Counted from the first letter of the stretch, positions 11,991 through 21,478 are shown. The stretch is DNA of 64,000 bases from Bacteroidales bacterium (GCA_018056245.1 JAGPFZ010000003.1:1-64000); one strand, 5' to 3'. Notes: generated by a model from the sequence alone, not told the origin. Numbers and translations: made by a program.

Positions 11991-12101
11991 TAATGTAATT
12001 TATGTTCAACTTTAAAGAGTTTCATTTTTAAAGCTTTTTTAAAAAGTTTTCCAGCTATATTATTTTGTATTTATTCGGACTAAATAATTATATCCAGTTG
12101 T

Positions 12102-12135
12102 CTATAAGAATAACTGATTAAATCATTTCTTATAG
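12102..12135. repeat. Nested inverted repeat upstream of the HtrA protease gene
   Basis: CTATAAGAA (12102-12110) pairs with TTCTTATAG (12127-12135). Inside the 16-base loop TGATT-A-AATCA (12115-12125) is itself a palindrome. It lies 184 bases before the protease start. It could be an operator or a leader structure. Confidence 0.5.
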
Positions 12136-12318
12136 TGTACGTTTTTATATAAAATCGTCATGCACGTTAAAGTAATGTTAAAGCCGAATAAATTAAAACA
12201 AACTTTTTATAAAATGCACGATATTTGTTAAATTTAACAAGGTTATTAAAATAATAACTCTTTGTATTACTTAAAAAAAATTAAAGGCCAGATGTTTAAT
12301 AGTTGAAAAATAGATAAT

Positions 12319-13776
12319 ATGAAAACAAAACAATTCTTCGGTGGGTTACTGATGGCAATTATTGGTGCTTTAATTGCATTATTTGCCTATACGAAATTTT
12401 TCGAAAAGGACAAAGGTGTTCTTATCGCCGACACATCATCCATAAATAGCGAAAATATGAAGCCAATTCTAACTTCATATCAGCAGGTGGGGCAGGTTGA
12501 CCTTACTTATGCTGCTGAGGTTACAGTTCATGCAGTGGTACATGTTACAACAAGTATGACATATTCAAGTAAAGGAATTAACCCTATACTTGAGTGGTTT
12601 TATGGAGATGTTTACCGGCAGATTCCGCGTGAAGTAAAAGGTTATGGTTCTGGAGTTATTATTTCAAATGACGGTTACATAATTACCAATAACCATGTAA
12701 TAGAAAATGCCGAAAAGATTACGGTAAAACTCAACGATAACAGAGAGTTTGAAGCAGAGATAATTGGACGAGATCCGAGTACTGATTTAGCTCTATTGAA
12801 GATAAAAGCAAATGGCCTTCCATTCATTACTTACGGCGATTCGGATAATCTAAGGCTTGGTGAATGGGTGCTTGCCGTGGGAAACCCCTTTAATCTTACA
12901 AGCACGGTTACAGCCGGTGTTGTCAGTGCAAAGGGAAGGAATTTGGGAATAATGGATAGTAATTACAGCATAGAATCCTTCATTCAAACCGATGCGGCAG
13001 TTAATGTAGGAAACAGCGGAGGCGCACTGGTCAATACAAAAGGACAGCTTGTAGGGATTACAACCGCTATTTATACACCTACAGGTGTTTATGCTGGAAA
13101 CTCTTTTGCAATACCGGTAAGCATTGTGAAGAAGGTAATTGATGACTTAAGACTATATGGTGTAGTTCAGAGAGCCTTTTTAGGTGTAGGCATTAATGAG
13201 GTAACTGCTGAAATAGCTGAAAAGGCAAAACTTAAGGAAATTAAAGGAGTTTATATAGCTGAAGTATATGAAAACGGCGCAGCAAAAGATGCCGGGCTGA
13301 AGGAGGGAGATGTAATAATAAAGTTCAACGGAGTAAATGTCGGGAATGTTCCCGAACTCCTTGAACAGGTGGGCAGATATCGTCCGGGAGATAAAGTTAC
13401 CGTAACTTATGTACGTTCAGGTAAAGAAAACACAGTATCGGTTACCCTTAAAAATATTGAAAATACTACTGGCATAGTGAAACCAGGTGCAGGTTCAGCA
13501 GTAGTGTTTGGTGCAAAACTTGAACCTCTTACAAATGAAGAAAAGAAAATGTTTGGGATAGACTATGGCGTTAAGGTTACAGAAGTCAACGAAGGCAGAT
13601 TCAAAACTCTTGGAATACGAAAAGGATATATTATTTTGAGTGTGAATGGGAAGAAGGTCAAAAGTGCTGCCGACGTACGTAATTATACTAATAACGGCGA
13701 AAATTTGACATCTATCGAAGGAATACAATCGAATGGTACATACTTCAGCTACCAGTTCAGCGGGGGATTGAAATAA
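12319..13776 (+). CDS. htrA: HtrA/DegP-type periplasmic serine protease with two PDZ domains
   Basis: An envelope-stress protease/chaperone that degrades misfolded periplasmic proteins. The 485-residue protein begins with an uncleaved or cleaved N-terminal hydrophobic helix (residues 7-25), so it is exported. The trypsin-like catalytic triad is His126 (ITNNHVIEN), Asp156 (PSTDLALLK) and Ser233 (NVGNSGGAL). PDZ1 (about 275-375) has the GVYIAEVYENGAAKDAGLKEGD core. PDZ2 (about 390-480) is more diverged. A long regulatory region with two inverted repeats precedes it, and rpoD follows 74 bases downstream with its own promoter. Confidence 0.93.
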   Translation: MKTKQFFGGLLMAIIGALIALFAYTKFFEKDKGVLIADTSSINSENMKPILTSYQQVGQVDLTYAAEVTVHAVVHVTTSMTYSSKGINPILEWFYGDVYRQIPREVKGYGSGVIISNDGYIITNNHVIENAEKITVKLNDNREFEAEIIGRDPSTDLALLKIKANGLPFITYGDSDNLRLGEWVLAVGNPFNLTSTVTAGVVSAKGRNLGIMDSNYSIESFIQTDAAVNVGNSGGALVNTKGQLVGITTAIYTPTGVYAGNSFAIPVSIVKKVIDDLRLYGVVQRAFLGVGINEVTAEIAEKAKLKEIKGVYIAEVYENGAAKDAGLKEGDVIIKFNGVNVGNVPELLEQVGRYRPGDKVTVTYVRSGKENTVSVTLKNIENTTGIVKPGAGSAVVFGAKLEPLTNEEKKMFGIDYGVKVTEVNEGRFKTLGIRKGYIILSVNGKKVKSAADVRNYTNNGENLTSIEGIQSNGTYFSYQFSGGLK

Positions 13777-13798
13777 TATAAAATTATTTGTTAAAAAT

Positions 13799-13829
13799 TT
13801 TCATTTTAAATAAAAAGTTATTAATTTTG
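13799..13829 (+). promoter_or_regulatory. Probable rpoD promoter
   Basis: TAATTTTG (13822-13829) is a perfect TAnnTTTG -7 box. TTTC at 13799-13802 lies 19 bases upstream, a 3-of-4 match to the -33 element. The predicted start near 13836 gives a leader of about 15 bases containing AAGGA (13843-13847). Confidence 0.55.
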
Positions 13830-13850
13830 CGGAAATTTTTTCAAGGATAG

Positions 13851-14711
13851 ATGAGACAACTAAAGATTACTAAATCAATCACCAATAGGGAAAGTGCATC
13901 GCTCGACAAGTACCTTCAGGAGATTGGTAAAGAGGAGTTGATATCGGTAGAGGAGGAAGTTGAACTTGCCCAGAGGATTAAAAAGGGAGACAGGGCTGCT
14001 CTTGAAAAACTCACAAAAGCAAATTTAAGATTTGTGGTTTCGGTAGCAAAACAATACCAGAACCAGGGATTAAGTCTTCCTGATCTTATCAATGAAGGCA
14101 ATCTCGGACTTATTAAGGCAGCCGAAAAATTTGATGAGACTAGAGGATTTAAGTTTATTTCATATGCAGTCTGGTGGATAAGACAGTCGATTCTTCAGGC
14201 ACTTGCTGAGCAATCTAGAATTGTGCGCCTGCCTCTTAATCAGGTTGGTTCACTCAATAAGATTAATAAAGCCTTCTCTAAGTTCGAACAAGAATACGAA
14301 AGAACTCCATCTCCCGACGAACTTGCAGATGTACTTGAAATCCCTAAAGAAAAAGTTACCGATACACTGAAAGTTTCAGGTAGGCATGTATCGGTTGATG
14401 CACCTTTTGTTGAAGGTGAGGATAATAGTCTGCTCGATGTTCTGCCGAATACCGATTCTCCTGTTGCAGATAAAGCTCTTATGGATGAATCTCTTTCAAA
14501 GGAAATCGAAAGAGCACTGGCAACACTTACTGAACGAGAAAGAGACATTATTAAGCATTTCTTCGGCATTTCATGCAAGGAAATGACTCTGGAAGAAATA
14601 GGAGAAAAATTTGGCTTAACAAGAGAAAGAGTCAGACAGATAAAGGAGAAAGCTATAAGAAGGCTCAGGCATACTTCCAGAAGTAAACTTTTAAAGAGCT
14701 ACCTGGGTTAA
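13851..14711 (+). CDS. rpoD: Primary RNA polymerase sigma factor (short Bacteroidota RpoD)
   Basis: This is the housekeeping sigma-70 factor that directs RNA polymerase to promoters. At 286 residues it has the short phylum-typical form without region 1.1. Visible parts are region 1.2 ([16 protein letters not shown]), region 2 with [19 protein letters not shown] (2.2-2.3) and [10 protein letters not shown] (2.4), region 3 ([12 protein letters not shown]) and region 4.2 helix-turn-helix ([19 protein letters not shown]). It has its own promoter and a strong terminator, so it is monocistronic. It is the likely reader of the TAnnTTTG boxes noted throughout the window. Confidence 0.96.
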   Translation: MRQLKITKSITNRESASLDKYLQEIGKEELISVEEEVELAQRIKKGDRAALEKLTKANLRFVVSVAKQYQNQGLSLPDLINEGNLGLIKAAEKFDETRGFKFISYAVWWIRQSILQALAEQSRIVRLPLNQVGSLNKINKAFSKFEQEYERTPSPDELADVLEIPKEKVTDTLKVSGRHVSVDAPFVEGEDNSLLDVLPNTDSPVADKALMDESLSKEIERALATLTERERDIIKHFFGISCKEMTLEEIGEKFGLTRERVRQIKEKAIRRLRHTSRSKLLKSYLG

Positions 14712-14735
14712 GAATTTTGTTGATTGTAAAACTAT

Positions 14736-14767
14736 AGCCGTCAGGTGAACAAACTGACGGCTTTTTT
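14736..14767 (+). terminator. Rho-independent terminator after rpoD
   Basis: A 9-bp stem AGCCGTCAG (14736-14744) / CTGACGGCT (14754-14762) with a 9-base loop is followed by a T-run through 14767. Confidence 0.93.
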
Positions 14768-14846
14768 AGTGAATATCTTGTTAAAAACACAAATAAAACC
14801 TATTCTATTTAAATAAAAATTGTAATTTATCAGTAAAATAGATCTG

Positions 14847-16868
14847 ATGGATTTCAAACTCGTATCGGATTTTCAACCTACAGGTGACCAGCCCGAGGCA
14901 ATAAGACAACTTGTAGAAGGTCTTAATAACGGTTTACCCTATCAGACATTACTTGGTGTAACAGGTTCTGGAAAGACCTTTACTATCGCTAATGTTATTG
15001 AACAGGTACAACGCCCTGTGCTTGTTCTTAGTCATAATAAAACTCTGGCTGCACAATTGTATGGAGAATTCAAACAATTCTTTCCTTATAATGCAGTTGA
15101 ATATTTTGTTTCATATTATGATTACTATCAGCCTGAAGCATATATTCCAGTCACTGATACATATATAGAAAAAGACCTTTCGATAAATGAGGAAATCGAG
15201 AAACTAAGACTTAGTGCAACTTCATCACTCCTCTCTGGCAGACACGATGTAATTGTGGTTTCATCGGTATCATGCATTTATGGAATTGGGAATCCAGATG
15301 ATTTTTATTCAAATACGGTGCATATAAGAACAGGTCAGATTATTCCACGTAACCAGTTGCTTCGAAAGCTTGTCGATAGTCTTTATTCCCGTGATGAGAT
15401 TGAATTCCGACGTGGCACTTTCAGGGTTAGAGGTAATACTCTGGATATTTTCCCCGCTTATGCGGACATTGCCATACGAATTATCTTTTTCGGCGACGAA
15501 ATTGAAGAAATATATTCTTTTAATCCTGAAGAGGGAACAAGGATTGAGATATTGAATGAATATATTGTCTATCCGGCCAATATTTTTGTAACAACTCGCG
15601 ATCGAATAAACAAAGCTATAGAATCAATACTGTATGACTTACAAAATCAGGTAGCATATTTTAATGATATCGGGAAAAAAGAAGAGGCAAGAAGACTTGA
15701 ACAGAGAGTCCAGTATGATATTGAAATGATAAAGGAACTCGGTTATTGCAGCGGCATTGAAAACTATTCAAGATATTTTGACGGTAGAAAACCAGGCACC
15801 AGACCTTTCTGTCTGCTTGATTATTTTCCGGATAATTTCATTACAGTAATTGATGAAAGTCATGTAACCGTGCCGCAAATTCGTGCCATGTATGGAGGAG
15901 ATCATTCGCGTAAGCAGACTCTTGTCGAATATGGATTCAGACTTCCTGCTGCTCTTGACAATCGTCCCCTCACACTCGATGAATTCGAGACTCTTACAGG
16001 CCAGACTATTTACGTAAGCGCAACGCCTGCCGACTATGAATTGCAGAAAAGCGAAGGAGTTTTTGTAGATCAGGTAATTCGTCCTACCGGACTACTTGAC
16101 CCACCTATTGAGGTTCGCCCAAGCCTTAATCAGGTTGACGATCTTATAAAAGAAATCCGAATAAGAGCAGCACAAGGAGAAAGGACACTCGTAACAACTC
16201 TGACAAAAAGAATGGCAGAGGAACTTACTGCTTATCTTTTAGCATTAAATATCCGGTGTCGTTATATACATTCAGATATTGAGACATTGGAACGAATTGA
16301 AATAATGGAAGGATTGCGTGCAGGAGAATTCGATGTTATAGTTGGTGTTAATCTCCTCAGAGAAGGGCTTGACCTGCCTGAAGTTTCACTTGTTGCTATC
16401 CTCGATGCAGATAAGGAGGGCTTCCTTCGTTCAGCAAGATCACTTACACAAACAGCAGGACGTGCTGCCAGAAATATCAACGGCATGGTTATTATGTATG
16501 CCGACACAGTTACAGAAAGTATGAAACAAACTATTGATGAAACAAACAGACGAAGGACAAAACAATTGAAATATAACAGCGAAGCCGGTATAAAACCGGC
16601 ACAGATAATCAAAAAGAAAGGCTCAATAATTGCAGGGCTGAGTAAGCAGGGCATAAATGTCAAAACCTATGTTGAACCGGAAAAAGCGGATATAGCTGCA
16701 GACCCTGTAGTCAAATATATGAACAAAGAAGCTCTGGAAAAAGCAATTGAAAAAGCTAGAAAAAATATGGAGAAAGCCGCCTCAGAACTTGACTTCATTC
16801 AGGCGGCATTATTCAGAGACGAGATGAATGAGCTTAAGAAACTTCTTTCACAAAAAAATAAAAATTAA
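14847..16868 (+). CDS. uvrB: UvrABC system protein B
   Basis: UvrB verifies DNA damage with UvrA and recruits UvrC in nucleotide excision repair. The 673-residue protein has Walker A GVTGSGKT (residues 37-44), the beta-hairpin with YYDYYQPEAYIP used for strand separation, DESH (Walker B) in FITVIDESHVTVPQI, the helicase motif TLTKRMAEELTAYL and the LREGLDLPEVSLVAILDAD motif. A C-terminal UVR motif (about 630-668) has LEKAIEKARKNMEKAASELDFIQAA character and contacts UvrC. Length matches the family. No uvrA or uvrC is nearby. Confidence 0.97.
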   Translation: MDFKLVSDFQPTGDQPEAIRQLVEGLNNGLPYQTLLGVTGSGKTFTIANVIEQVQRPVLVLSHNKTLAAQLYGEFKQFFPYNAVEYFVSYYDYYQPEAYIPVTDTYIEKDLSINEEIEKLRLSATSSLLSGRHDVIVVSSVSCIYGIGNPDDFYSNTVHIRTGQIIPRNQLLRKLVDSLYSRDEIEFRRGTFRVRGNTLDIFPAYADIAIRIIFFGDEIEEIYSFNPEEGTRIEILNEYIVYPANIFVTTRDRINKAIESILYDLQNQVAYFNDIGKKEEARRLEQRVQYDIEMIKELGYCSGIENYSRYFDGRKPGTRPFCLLDYFPDNFITVIDESHVTVPQIRAMYGGDHSRKQTLVEYGFRLPAALDNRPLTLDEFETLTGQTIYVSATPADYELQKSEGVFVDQVIRPTGLLDPPIEVRPSLNQVDDLIKEIRIRAAQGERTLVTTLTKRMAEELTAYLLALNIRCRYIHSDIETLERIEIMEGLRAGEFDVIVGVNLLREGLDLPEVSLVAILDADKEGFLRSARSLTQTAGRAARNINGMVIMYADTVTESMKQTIDETNRRRTKQLKYNSEAGIKPAQIIKKKGSIIAGLSKQGINVKTYVEPEKADIAADPVVKYMNKEALEKAIEKARKNMEKAASELDFIQAALFRDEMNELKKLLSQKNKN

Positions 16869-16912
16869 AAACAACAAAAACCATTTGAACAAATTATAAA
16901 AAGCCTTATTAC

Positions 16913-16946
16913 CTTCTGTTTATATTATTTACTATTATAACAGAAG
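16913..16946. repeat. Inverted repeat between convergent genes, possible terminator
   Basis: CTTCTGTT (16913-16920) and AACAGAAG (16939-16946) form an 8-bp stem. It can be extended by four A-T pairs past a one-base bulge. It lies 44 bases after uvrB and 78 bases after the stop of the opposing small gene. There is no good T-run, so termination is only a guess. Confidence 0.35.
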
Positions 16947-17024
16947 TAAATTGCAAACCTCAGGAACATCATTATTTAATTCATAAATAAATATTCCTGC
17001 AAATAAAATTTTCAGCAAGATATG

Positions 17025-17234
17025 TTATTCTGTAACATTTTTTTTGCAGCAAATAGCCGGTGCAAGAAACATAGTTATTGCCGTCAGCAAAAAACTATTG
17101 GCAGCATGGAAATAATTCACCAAATGTTTGAAACCAAAAAGATTCTTGCCAATTAACAACGAGATTGCCGCAAAAATAATAATCAGAATGCCGATTCCAA
17201 CTGAAATCCATCCTGCAATTTTTACTAGTTTCAT
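17025..17234 (-). CDS. Small hypothetical membrane protein, 69 residues
   Basis: The frame encodes two predicted membrane helices: residues about 6-29 (IAGWISVGIGILIIIFAAISLLIG is the hydrophobic core) and about 40-62, which ends APAICC. A charged tail, KKNVTE, follows. The ATG is preceded by A-rich sequence, as usual in this phylum. It stands alone between uvrB and an acyltransferase gene. No family recognised; similar two-helix proteins are common in Bacteroidales genomes. Amphipathic/hydrophobic composition and the positive N terminus argue for a real gene, but its small size leaves doubt. Confidence 0.6.
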   Translation of the reverse strand: MKLVKIAGWISVGIGILIIIFAAISLLIGKNLFGFKHLVNYFHAANSFLLTAITMFLAPAICCKKNVTE

Positions 17235-17616
17235 TGTTTTTAATATCTTTAAATCCTTATCAAAATTAAAAATAATCTTAATATGTTAATTAATTAAAAT
17301 AAAATAAGTTAATTATCTTATGCAGTAGATAAAAATAGCTACATTTTTTATTTCTATTAGCCGGTAAACACACTTTTAGTGCATAATTTCGGTTGACCAA
17401 TATTGACCGATAAATTATTTATGTTGATAAACATAATAACTAATAAGCAGATTATCAATATTATAACAATCAATTAAATATTATCTTTGAAAATTGTATT
17501 AATAAATTTTAAAGTTATTTTAGTATCTTTGTAATTGCAACTAAAATACGTTCGGAATTTTTACATTTAGTAAAAATTATTTTGAAGTAATTTTGTATTA
17601 ATTAATTGCATTTAAT
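17235..17616. other. Intergenic region with two -7 boxes before the acyltransferase
   Basis: This 382-base stretch has no protein or RNA gene that could be recognised. Two perfect TAnnTTTG boxes (TATCTTTG at 17482-17489 and at 17524-17531) point toward the acyltransferase gene. A small AT stem, TATGTT-GATA-AACATA, lies near 17420-17435. Either box could drive the downstream gene. Confidence 0.45.
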
Positions 17617-18492
17617 ATGAAAGTAGTTGATTATAAGGATTTTGAGGCTATATCACCAATTTTCAAAGGGGAAAAAGGATACAAACGGGCTGAATTACTT
17701 ATGCGGATTTTCTCTTTAGATAAAGTAAATAAAGTGTATAAGAATTCGATCGAATTTACAGGGGCAAAATTTACTTCTAGTTTGTTAAACGATCTGGGTA
17801 TAAAATATATAATAGGTAATGTAGAGCGTTTAAAGTTTTTGCCTAAAGAAGGGCCATTTATTACTATTTCAAATCATCCTTACGGAGGGCTGGACGGGAT
17901 TATTCTGGTAGACTTGATTGCAGCTATACGTCCTGATTTCAAATTAATGGTCAATAATATACTTGCAAAAGTAAAAACAATGAAGGATAACTTTATTCCG
18001 GTTATCCCTGTAAGCAATGAAAAAATAGGAATAACTCGTGCAAACCTCGATGGCATTAGGGAAACAATAAGACATTTGTATAATGGACATCCTGTAGGCT
18101 TTTTTCCTTCAGGAGCAGTATCAGATTTCCGCCTGAAAAATTTCCGAGTCAGAGACAGACAATGGCAGAAAAGTATTATTCGTATTATAAAATCGGCAAA
18201 AGTTCCGGTTATACCAATTTCTTTTTTTGATACTAATTCTCCCTTTTTCTATTTTCTCGGACTGATAAACTGGAAAGTACGCAATTTAAGACTACCCAGT
18301 GAACTTTTTAATAAAAAAGGACAGAAGCCACGAATTGGAATTGGTAAAATAATATATGTAGATGAACAGGAACAATATAAAGATATAGATACATTCGGTG
18401 AATTTTTAAGGGAGGCTGTTTATAATATGCCGTTACCTTCCTCATTTACTCCACGAAATATGTTGAATATTGCTGAATATCAGTTTGACTGA
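17617..18492 (+). CDS. Hemolysin/PlsC-type lysophospholipid acyltransferase (GlsA/OlsA-like)
   Basis: This 291-residue protein belongs to the glycerolipid acyltransferase superfamily, which transfers an acyl chain to a lyso-lipid at the membrane. The catalytic motif is NHPYGGLDGI (His and Asp, in the H-x5-D spacing of the hemolysin-like branch). The acyl-acceptor phosphate motif is GFFPSGAVSD, followed by the motif VPVIPISFFD. This branch includes the O-acyltransferases that make ornithine or glycine lipids. In Bacteroides the partner N-acyltransferase is usually adjacent, but none is seen here. Substrate therefore uncertain. Two promoter boxes lie upstream. Confidence 0.75.
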   Translation: MKVVDYKDFEAISPIFKGEKGYKRAELLMRIFSLDKVNKVYKNSIEFTGAKFTSSLLNDLGIKYIIGNVERLKFLPKEGPFITISNHPYGGLDGIILVDLIAAIRPDFKLMVNNILAKVKTMKDNFIPVIPVSNEKIGITRANLDGIRETIRHLYNGHPVGFFPSGAVSDFRLKNFRVRDRQWQKSIIRIIKSAKVPVIPISFFDTNSPFFYFLGLINWKVRNLRLPSELFNKKGQKPRIGIGKIIYVDEQEQYKDIDTFGEFLREAVYNMPLPSSFTPRNMLNIAEYQFD

Positions 18493-18720
18493 TATTTATC
18501 TCATCCCATTTTTCCGATTTCTTTGTTTCTTTGAAAAAAGTTTTTTAAGAAAATTTTTATAAAAATTTGTTAAATCTGATAAATTCAAAAGGAAAGAATT
18601 AAATTTAGCGACTCAAGGTAAAGAATTCGGAAGATTTGCATTATAACAGAAAAAATCCGAAGGACTAATTAGAATGTTTGTATTTGATTTAATTGTCAAC
18701 TTCGTAAAACTTAAATACAC

Positions 18721-19443
18721 ATGGATTTATTTAATAAAAATGATGATGATTCAATAAGAATTCATAAAATACTTAATTCTATTTCCAAGGATAGGATAAG
18801 AACTAATTTTCTTAAAAAACCAGAACAAAAATTACTTGCTATTCTTGTCCAGCGAGTTCCTTCATGGATAAGTTCTGATATGCTTACGACTTTAGGTCTT
18901 TTGGGAAATATCATTGTCTTTATAAGTTTCATACTGGCATTTTATTTTCACAGAGCCTATCTTTTGCTCGGGGTTTTAGGTTTTACGATAAGTTGGTTTG
19001 GTGATTCACTCGATGGAAGAGTTGCCTATTTCCGAAATAAGCCCCGCAAATTATATGGATTTATTCTTGATATTACAGTCGACTGGTTGGGAATTATATT
19101 AATAGGATGTGGATATATGGTCTATTCAGAAGGATTATGGGATCTATTCGGATATGGTTTTGTTGTTTTGTACGGTTGGGAAATAATTATTTTATTAATG
19201 AAATATAAAATTACAGGAATTTATTCAATTGATACCGGCAAATTGGGTCCTACTGAAACGAGAATCATAATTTCTGCAATAATGGTGGCCGAAGTACTTC
19301 TTCCTGGCTCATTAATGTATTCGGCAGCAGGTATATGTCTTATTCTGTTTATAATAAATATTTTCGATACAAGAAAGTTATTGAAAATTGGAGATGAAAT
19401 TGATAAGGAAAATAATAAGAAACTTGCCGAGAAACCTTTTTAA
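18721..19443 (+). CDS. CDP-alcohol phosphatidyltransferase family membrane protein
   Basis: The 240-residue protein has about six membrane helices and the CDP-alcohol phosphatidyltransferase signature in DSLDGRVAYFRNKPRKLYG...D...D. The metal-binding aspartates are D, D, D and D of the DxxDG...G...D...D frame. Such enzymes exchange CMP of a CDP-activated group for an alcohol and build phospholipid headgroups or related lipids. The usual Arg after DGxxA is Tyr here. The substrate cannot be told. It follows the acyltransferase by 228 bases, so both may serve envelope-lipid synthesis. Confidence 0.75.
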   Translation: MDLFNKNDDDSIRIHKILNSISKDRIRTNFLKKPEQKLLAILVQRVPSWISSDMLTTLGLLGNIIVFISFILAFYFHRAYLLLGVLGFTISWFGDSLDGRVAYFRNKPRKLYGFILDITVDWLGIILIGCGYMVYSEGLWDLFGYGFVVLYGWEIIILLMKYKITGIYSIDTGKLGPTETRIIISAIMVAEVLLPGSLMYSAAGICLILFIINIFDTRKLLKIGDEIDKENNKKLAEKPF

Positions 19444-19642
19444 AAACGGCACTTTTTCACTATTTTCCAGGTTTTACCACAACTACTAGCATACAGATAT
19501 CAAAAATTAATCGGCATTAATTTTCTGCGGAAAGCCAAAATTATAAACTTCGTATCAAATGGCGGTGAATTATAAAATGTTTGTCATCCTTAAAAATATT
19601 AAGTCCACCTTCTCCGTCATCTGGCGTACTCCGCCGACGAAG

Positions 19643-19716
19643 TCGGGGTGGCCGGACTCGAACCGGCGACCACTAGCACCCCATGCTAGCACGCTAGCCA
19701 ACTGCGCCACACCCCG
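19643..19716 (-). tRNA. tRNA-Pro (anticodon GGG)
   Basis: On the minus strand a full cloverleaf folds: acceptor CGGGGTG/CACCCCG, D-stem GCGC/GCGT, anticodon stem CTAGC/GCTAG with loop ATGGGGT (anticodon GGG, G37), T-stem GCCGG/CCGGC with TTCGAGT, and discriminator A. The C1-G72 pair and G37 are proline features. The CCA end is not encoded. Confidence 0.95.
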
Positions 19717-20037
19717 CTTTAACCACCATACTCCCCGACGGACAAACAAAGTGGTCTTTGATCTCTTTAATCGTTTTAAAGAACAAATCGGTCAACTTGA
19801 AAAAGTATGAAACAAAATAAAAGCGATAATCCTCATCATATCTTAAAAATGACCGATAAATCCAATACAAAATTAGTTAACAATTCTGATAATGCAATAT
19901 CAGCTAAAACATAAAATTTCATTGTTAATATCATCCAATGTTTAAAATGAAAAATTAATAATGCATTTTTGTATAAATAAAATTTCTAAATAGAACTTAA
20001 TTTGTTTGAATGCAAATAGCAACATTATTTTTTACTT
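19717..20037. other. Intergenic region between divergent tRNA-Pro and thioredoxin reductase
   Basis: Bases 19717-20037 contain no gene. A perfect -7 box on the minus strand (TAATTTTG, 19875-19868) could serve the tRNA with a long precursor leader. On the plus strand only imperfect boxes precede the reductase gene. Confidence 0.35.
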
Positions 20038-21036
20038 ATGGAGTTTTTTAAAAATTTGGAAACTAAGAGTCACCGGGAAATACATGCATTTGAAAATGTT
20101 GAGAAAGTAAAATGTCTTATAATAGGTTCCGGACCGGCAGGCTATACTGCTTCAATCTATGCTTCGAGAGCGAATTTGAAACCCATCCTCTATACAGGTA
20201 TTGAGATTGGCGGGCAGCTTATAAAAACTCATATCATTGAGAATTTTCCTGGTTTTCCTGAAGGTATTTCCGGCACAGAATTGATGGAAAATTTAAAAAA
20301 GCAAACTGAAAAATTCGGTACAGAAGTACGATTCGGTGTTATAAGTTCAGTTGATTTTTCACAAAAACCTTTGAAAGTAACCATTGACGGAGCAAAAGAT
20401 ATCCTTTGCGATACTGTTATAATCGCGACAGGCGCCGTTGCAAAATACCTTGGCATCGAAGCAGAAAAAAAATATGCAGGACGAGGTGTGTCGGCTTGTG
20501 CAACATGTGACGGTTTTTTCTATAAGGGTAAAGATGTAGCTGTGGTCGGAGGAGGCGACACGGCAATGGAAGAAGCATTGTACCTTTCGGGTTTATGCAG
20601 AAAAGTCTATCTAATTGTCAGACGGAATGTCCTTAGAGCTTCAAAAATAATGCAAGATAGGATTTTCAACACTCCTAATATTGAGATATTATGGGAACAT
20701 CAACTGGTGGACCTTTTTGGTGACGAAGGAGTTGAAGGAGCAATTCTTGCAAAAAAGAAAGGCACTCCGAAAGAGGAGATTGTAACATTAAAAATTGATG
20801 GACTTTTTTTAGCAATAGGTCATATACCTAATTCAGCTCTTTTCAGTAAATTCGTTGAAACAGATTCGGTCGGATATATTAAAACCATACCCGGAACATC
20901 AAAAACAAATATACCGGGTGTATTTGCTGCAGGCGACGTTAAGGATCCATATTATAAACAGGCTGTAACAGCTGCAGGCTCGGGCTGCATTGCTGCTATT
21001 GACGCTGAACGCTACCTTTCGGAACAGAGATTTTAA
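20038..21036 (+). CDS. trxB: Thioredoxin reductase
   Basis: A flavoprotein that passes electrons from NADPH to thioredoxin in the cytoplasm. The 332-residue protein has the FAD-binding GSGPAGYTASIYASRA motif (residues 30-45), the redox pair Cys154/Cys157 in ACATCDGFF, the NADPH-binding GGGDTAMEEA motif and the C-terminal FAD motif GVFAAGDVKDPYYKQ. It carries about 23 extra residues before the usual start of the FAD strand (VEKVKCLIIG). No alternative Met lies closer, so the extension seems real. It sits 55 bases before a START-like gene. Confidence 0.93.
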   Translation: MEFFKNLETKSHREIHAFENVEKVKCLIIGSGPAGYTASIYASRANLKPILYTGIEIGGQLIKTHIIENFPGFPEGISGTELMENLKKQTEKFGTEVRFGVISSVDFSQKPLKVTIDGAKDILCDTVIIATGAVAKYLGIEAEKKYAGRGVSACATCDGFFYKGKDVAVVGGGDTAMEEALYLSGLCRKVYLIVRRNVLRASKIMQDRIFNTPNIEILWEHQLVDLFGDEGVEGAILAKKKGTPKEEIVTLKIDGLFLAIGHIPNSALFSKFVETDSVGYIKTIPGTSKTNIPGVFAAGDVKDPYYKQAVTAAGSGCIAAIDAERYLSEQRF

Positions 21037-21091
21037 CCTGTAATATTTTATATCGGTCCTTAAACTTTTCTGTTTAACAATAAATATAATA

Positions 21092-21478
21092 ATGAAAACA
21101 TTCAAAAAGACTTTCAGGATAAGTGTTGAGCCTTCCGATATTTATTCGGCACTTACCAATCCATTCATTATTGAACTGTGGACAGGTTATAAAGCGGTGA
21201 TGAACGAGGAGCCAGGTTCCGAATTCTCTTTATGGGAAGGCGATATCGAAGGTAAAAACATAGAATTTATTAAGAACAGAAAAATTGTACAGGAATGGTA
21301 TTTCGGCGATCAGGTTGAAAAATCAATCGTTACGATTTTGATTAAACCTGCTAAGAATTTTTCCGAAGTAACAGTTGAACATACTAATATACCTGACGAA
21401 AGTTATGAAAATATTTCACAAGGCTGGAATGAATATTATTTCGATGCTATAGAGAGTTTATTTAATCCAAACTTCTGA
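21092..21478 (+). CDS. SRPBCC/START-like domain protein (AHSA1 family-like)
   Basis: The 128-residue protein matches the small helix-grip fold of the AHSA1/SRPBCC group: an N-terminal strand (KTFKKTFRISVEPSDIYSALT), a WxGY-type turn, antiparallel strands (EFSLWEGDIEGKNIEFI, KIVQEWYF) and a long C-terminal helix ending SQGWNEYYFDAIESLF. Such proteins bind hydrophobic ligands or partner proteins; the ligand is unknown. It may share a transcript with trxB. Confidence 0.75.
   Translation: MKTFKKTFRISVEPSDIYSALTNPFIIELWTGYKAVMNEEPGSEFSLWEGDIEGKNIEFIKNRKIVQEWYFGDQVEKSIVTILIKPAKNFSEVTVEHTNIPDESYENISQGWNEYYFDAIESLFNPNF

Larger units (their letters stand above)
11847..12318. other. 472-base intergenic region between divergent rlmN and htrA
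   Basis: No protein gene was seen. The region contains two inverted repeats (11952-11990 and 12102-12135, listed separately). It also has a near-match -7 box, GATATTTG at 12220-12227, about 90 bases upstream of the protease gene. It must hold the promoters of both flanking genes. Confidence 0.5.

Noticed and set aside
19559..19810. An 83-codon plus-strand open frame
   Set aside because: It runs through the tRNA-Pro gene on the other strand and has no protein-like features.
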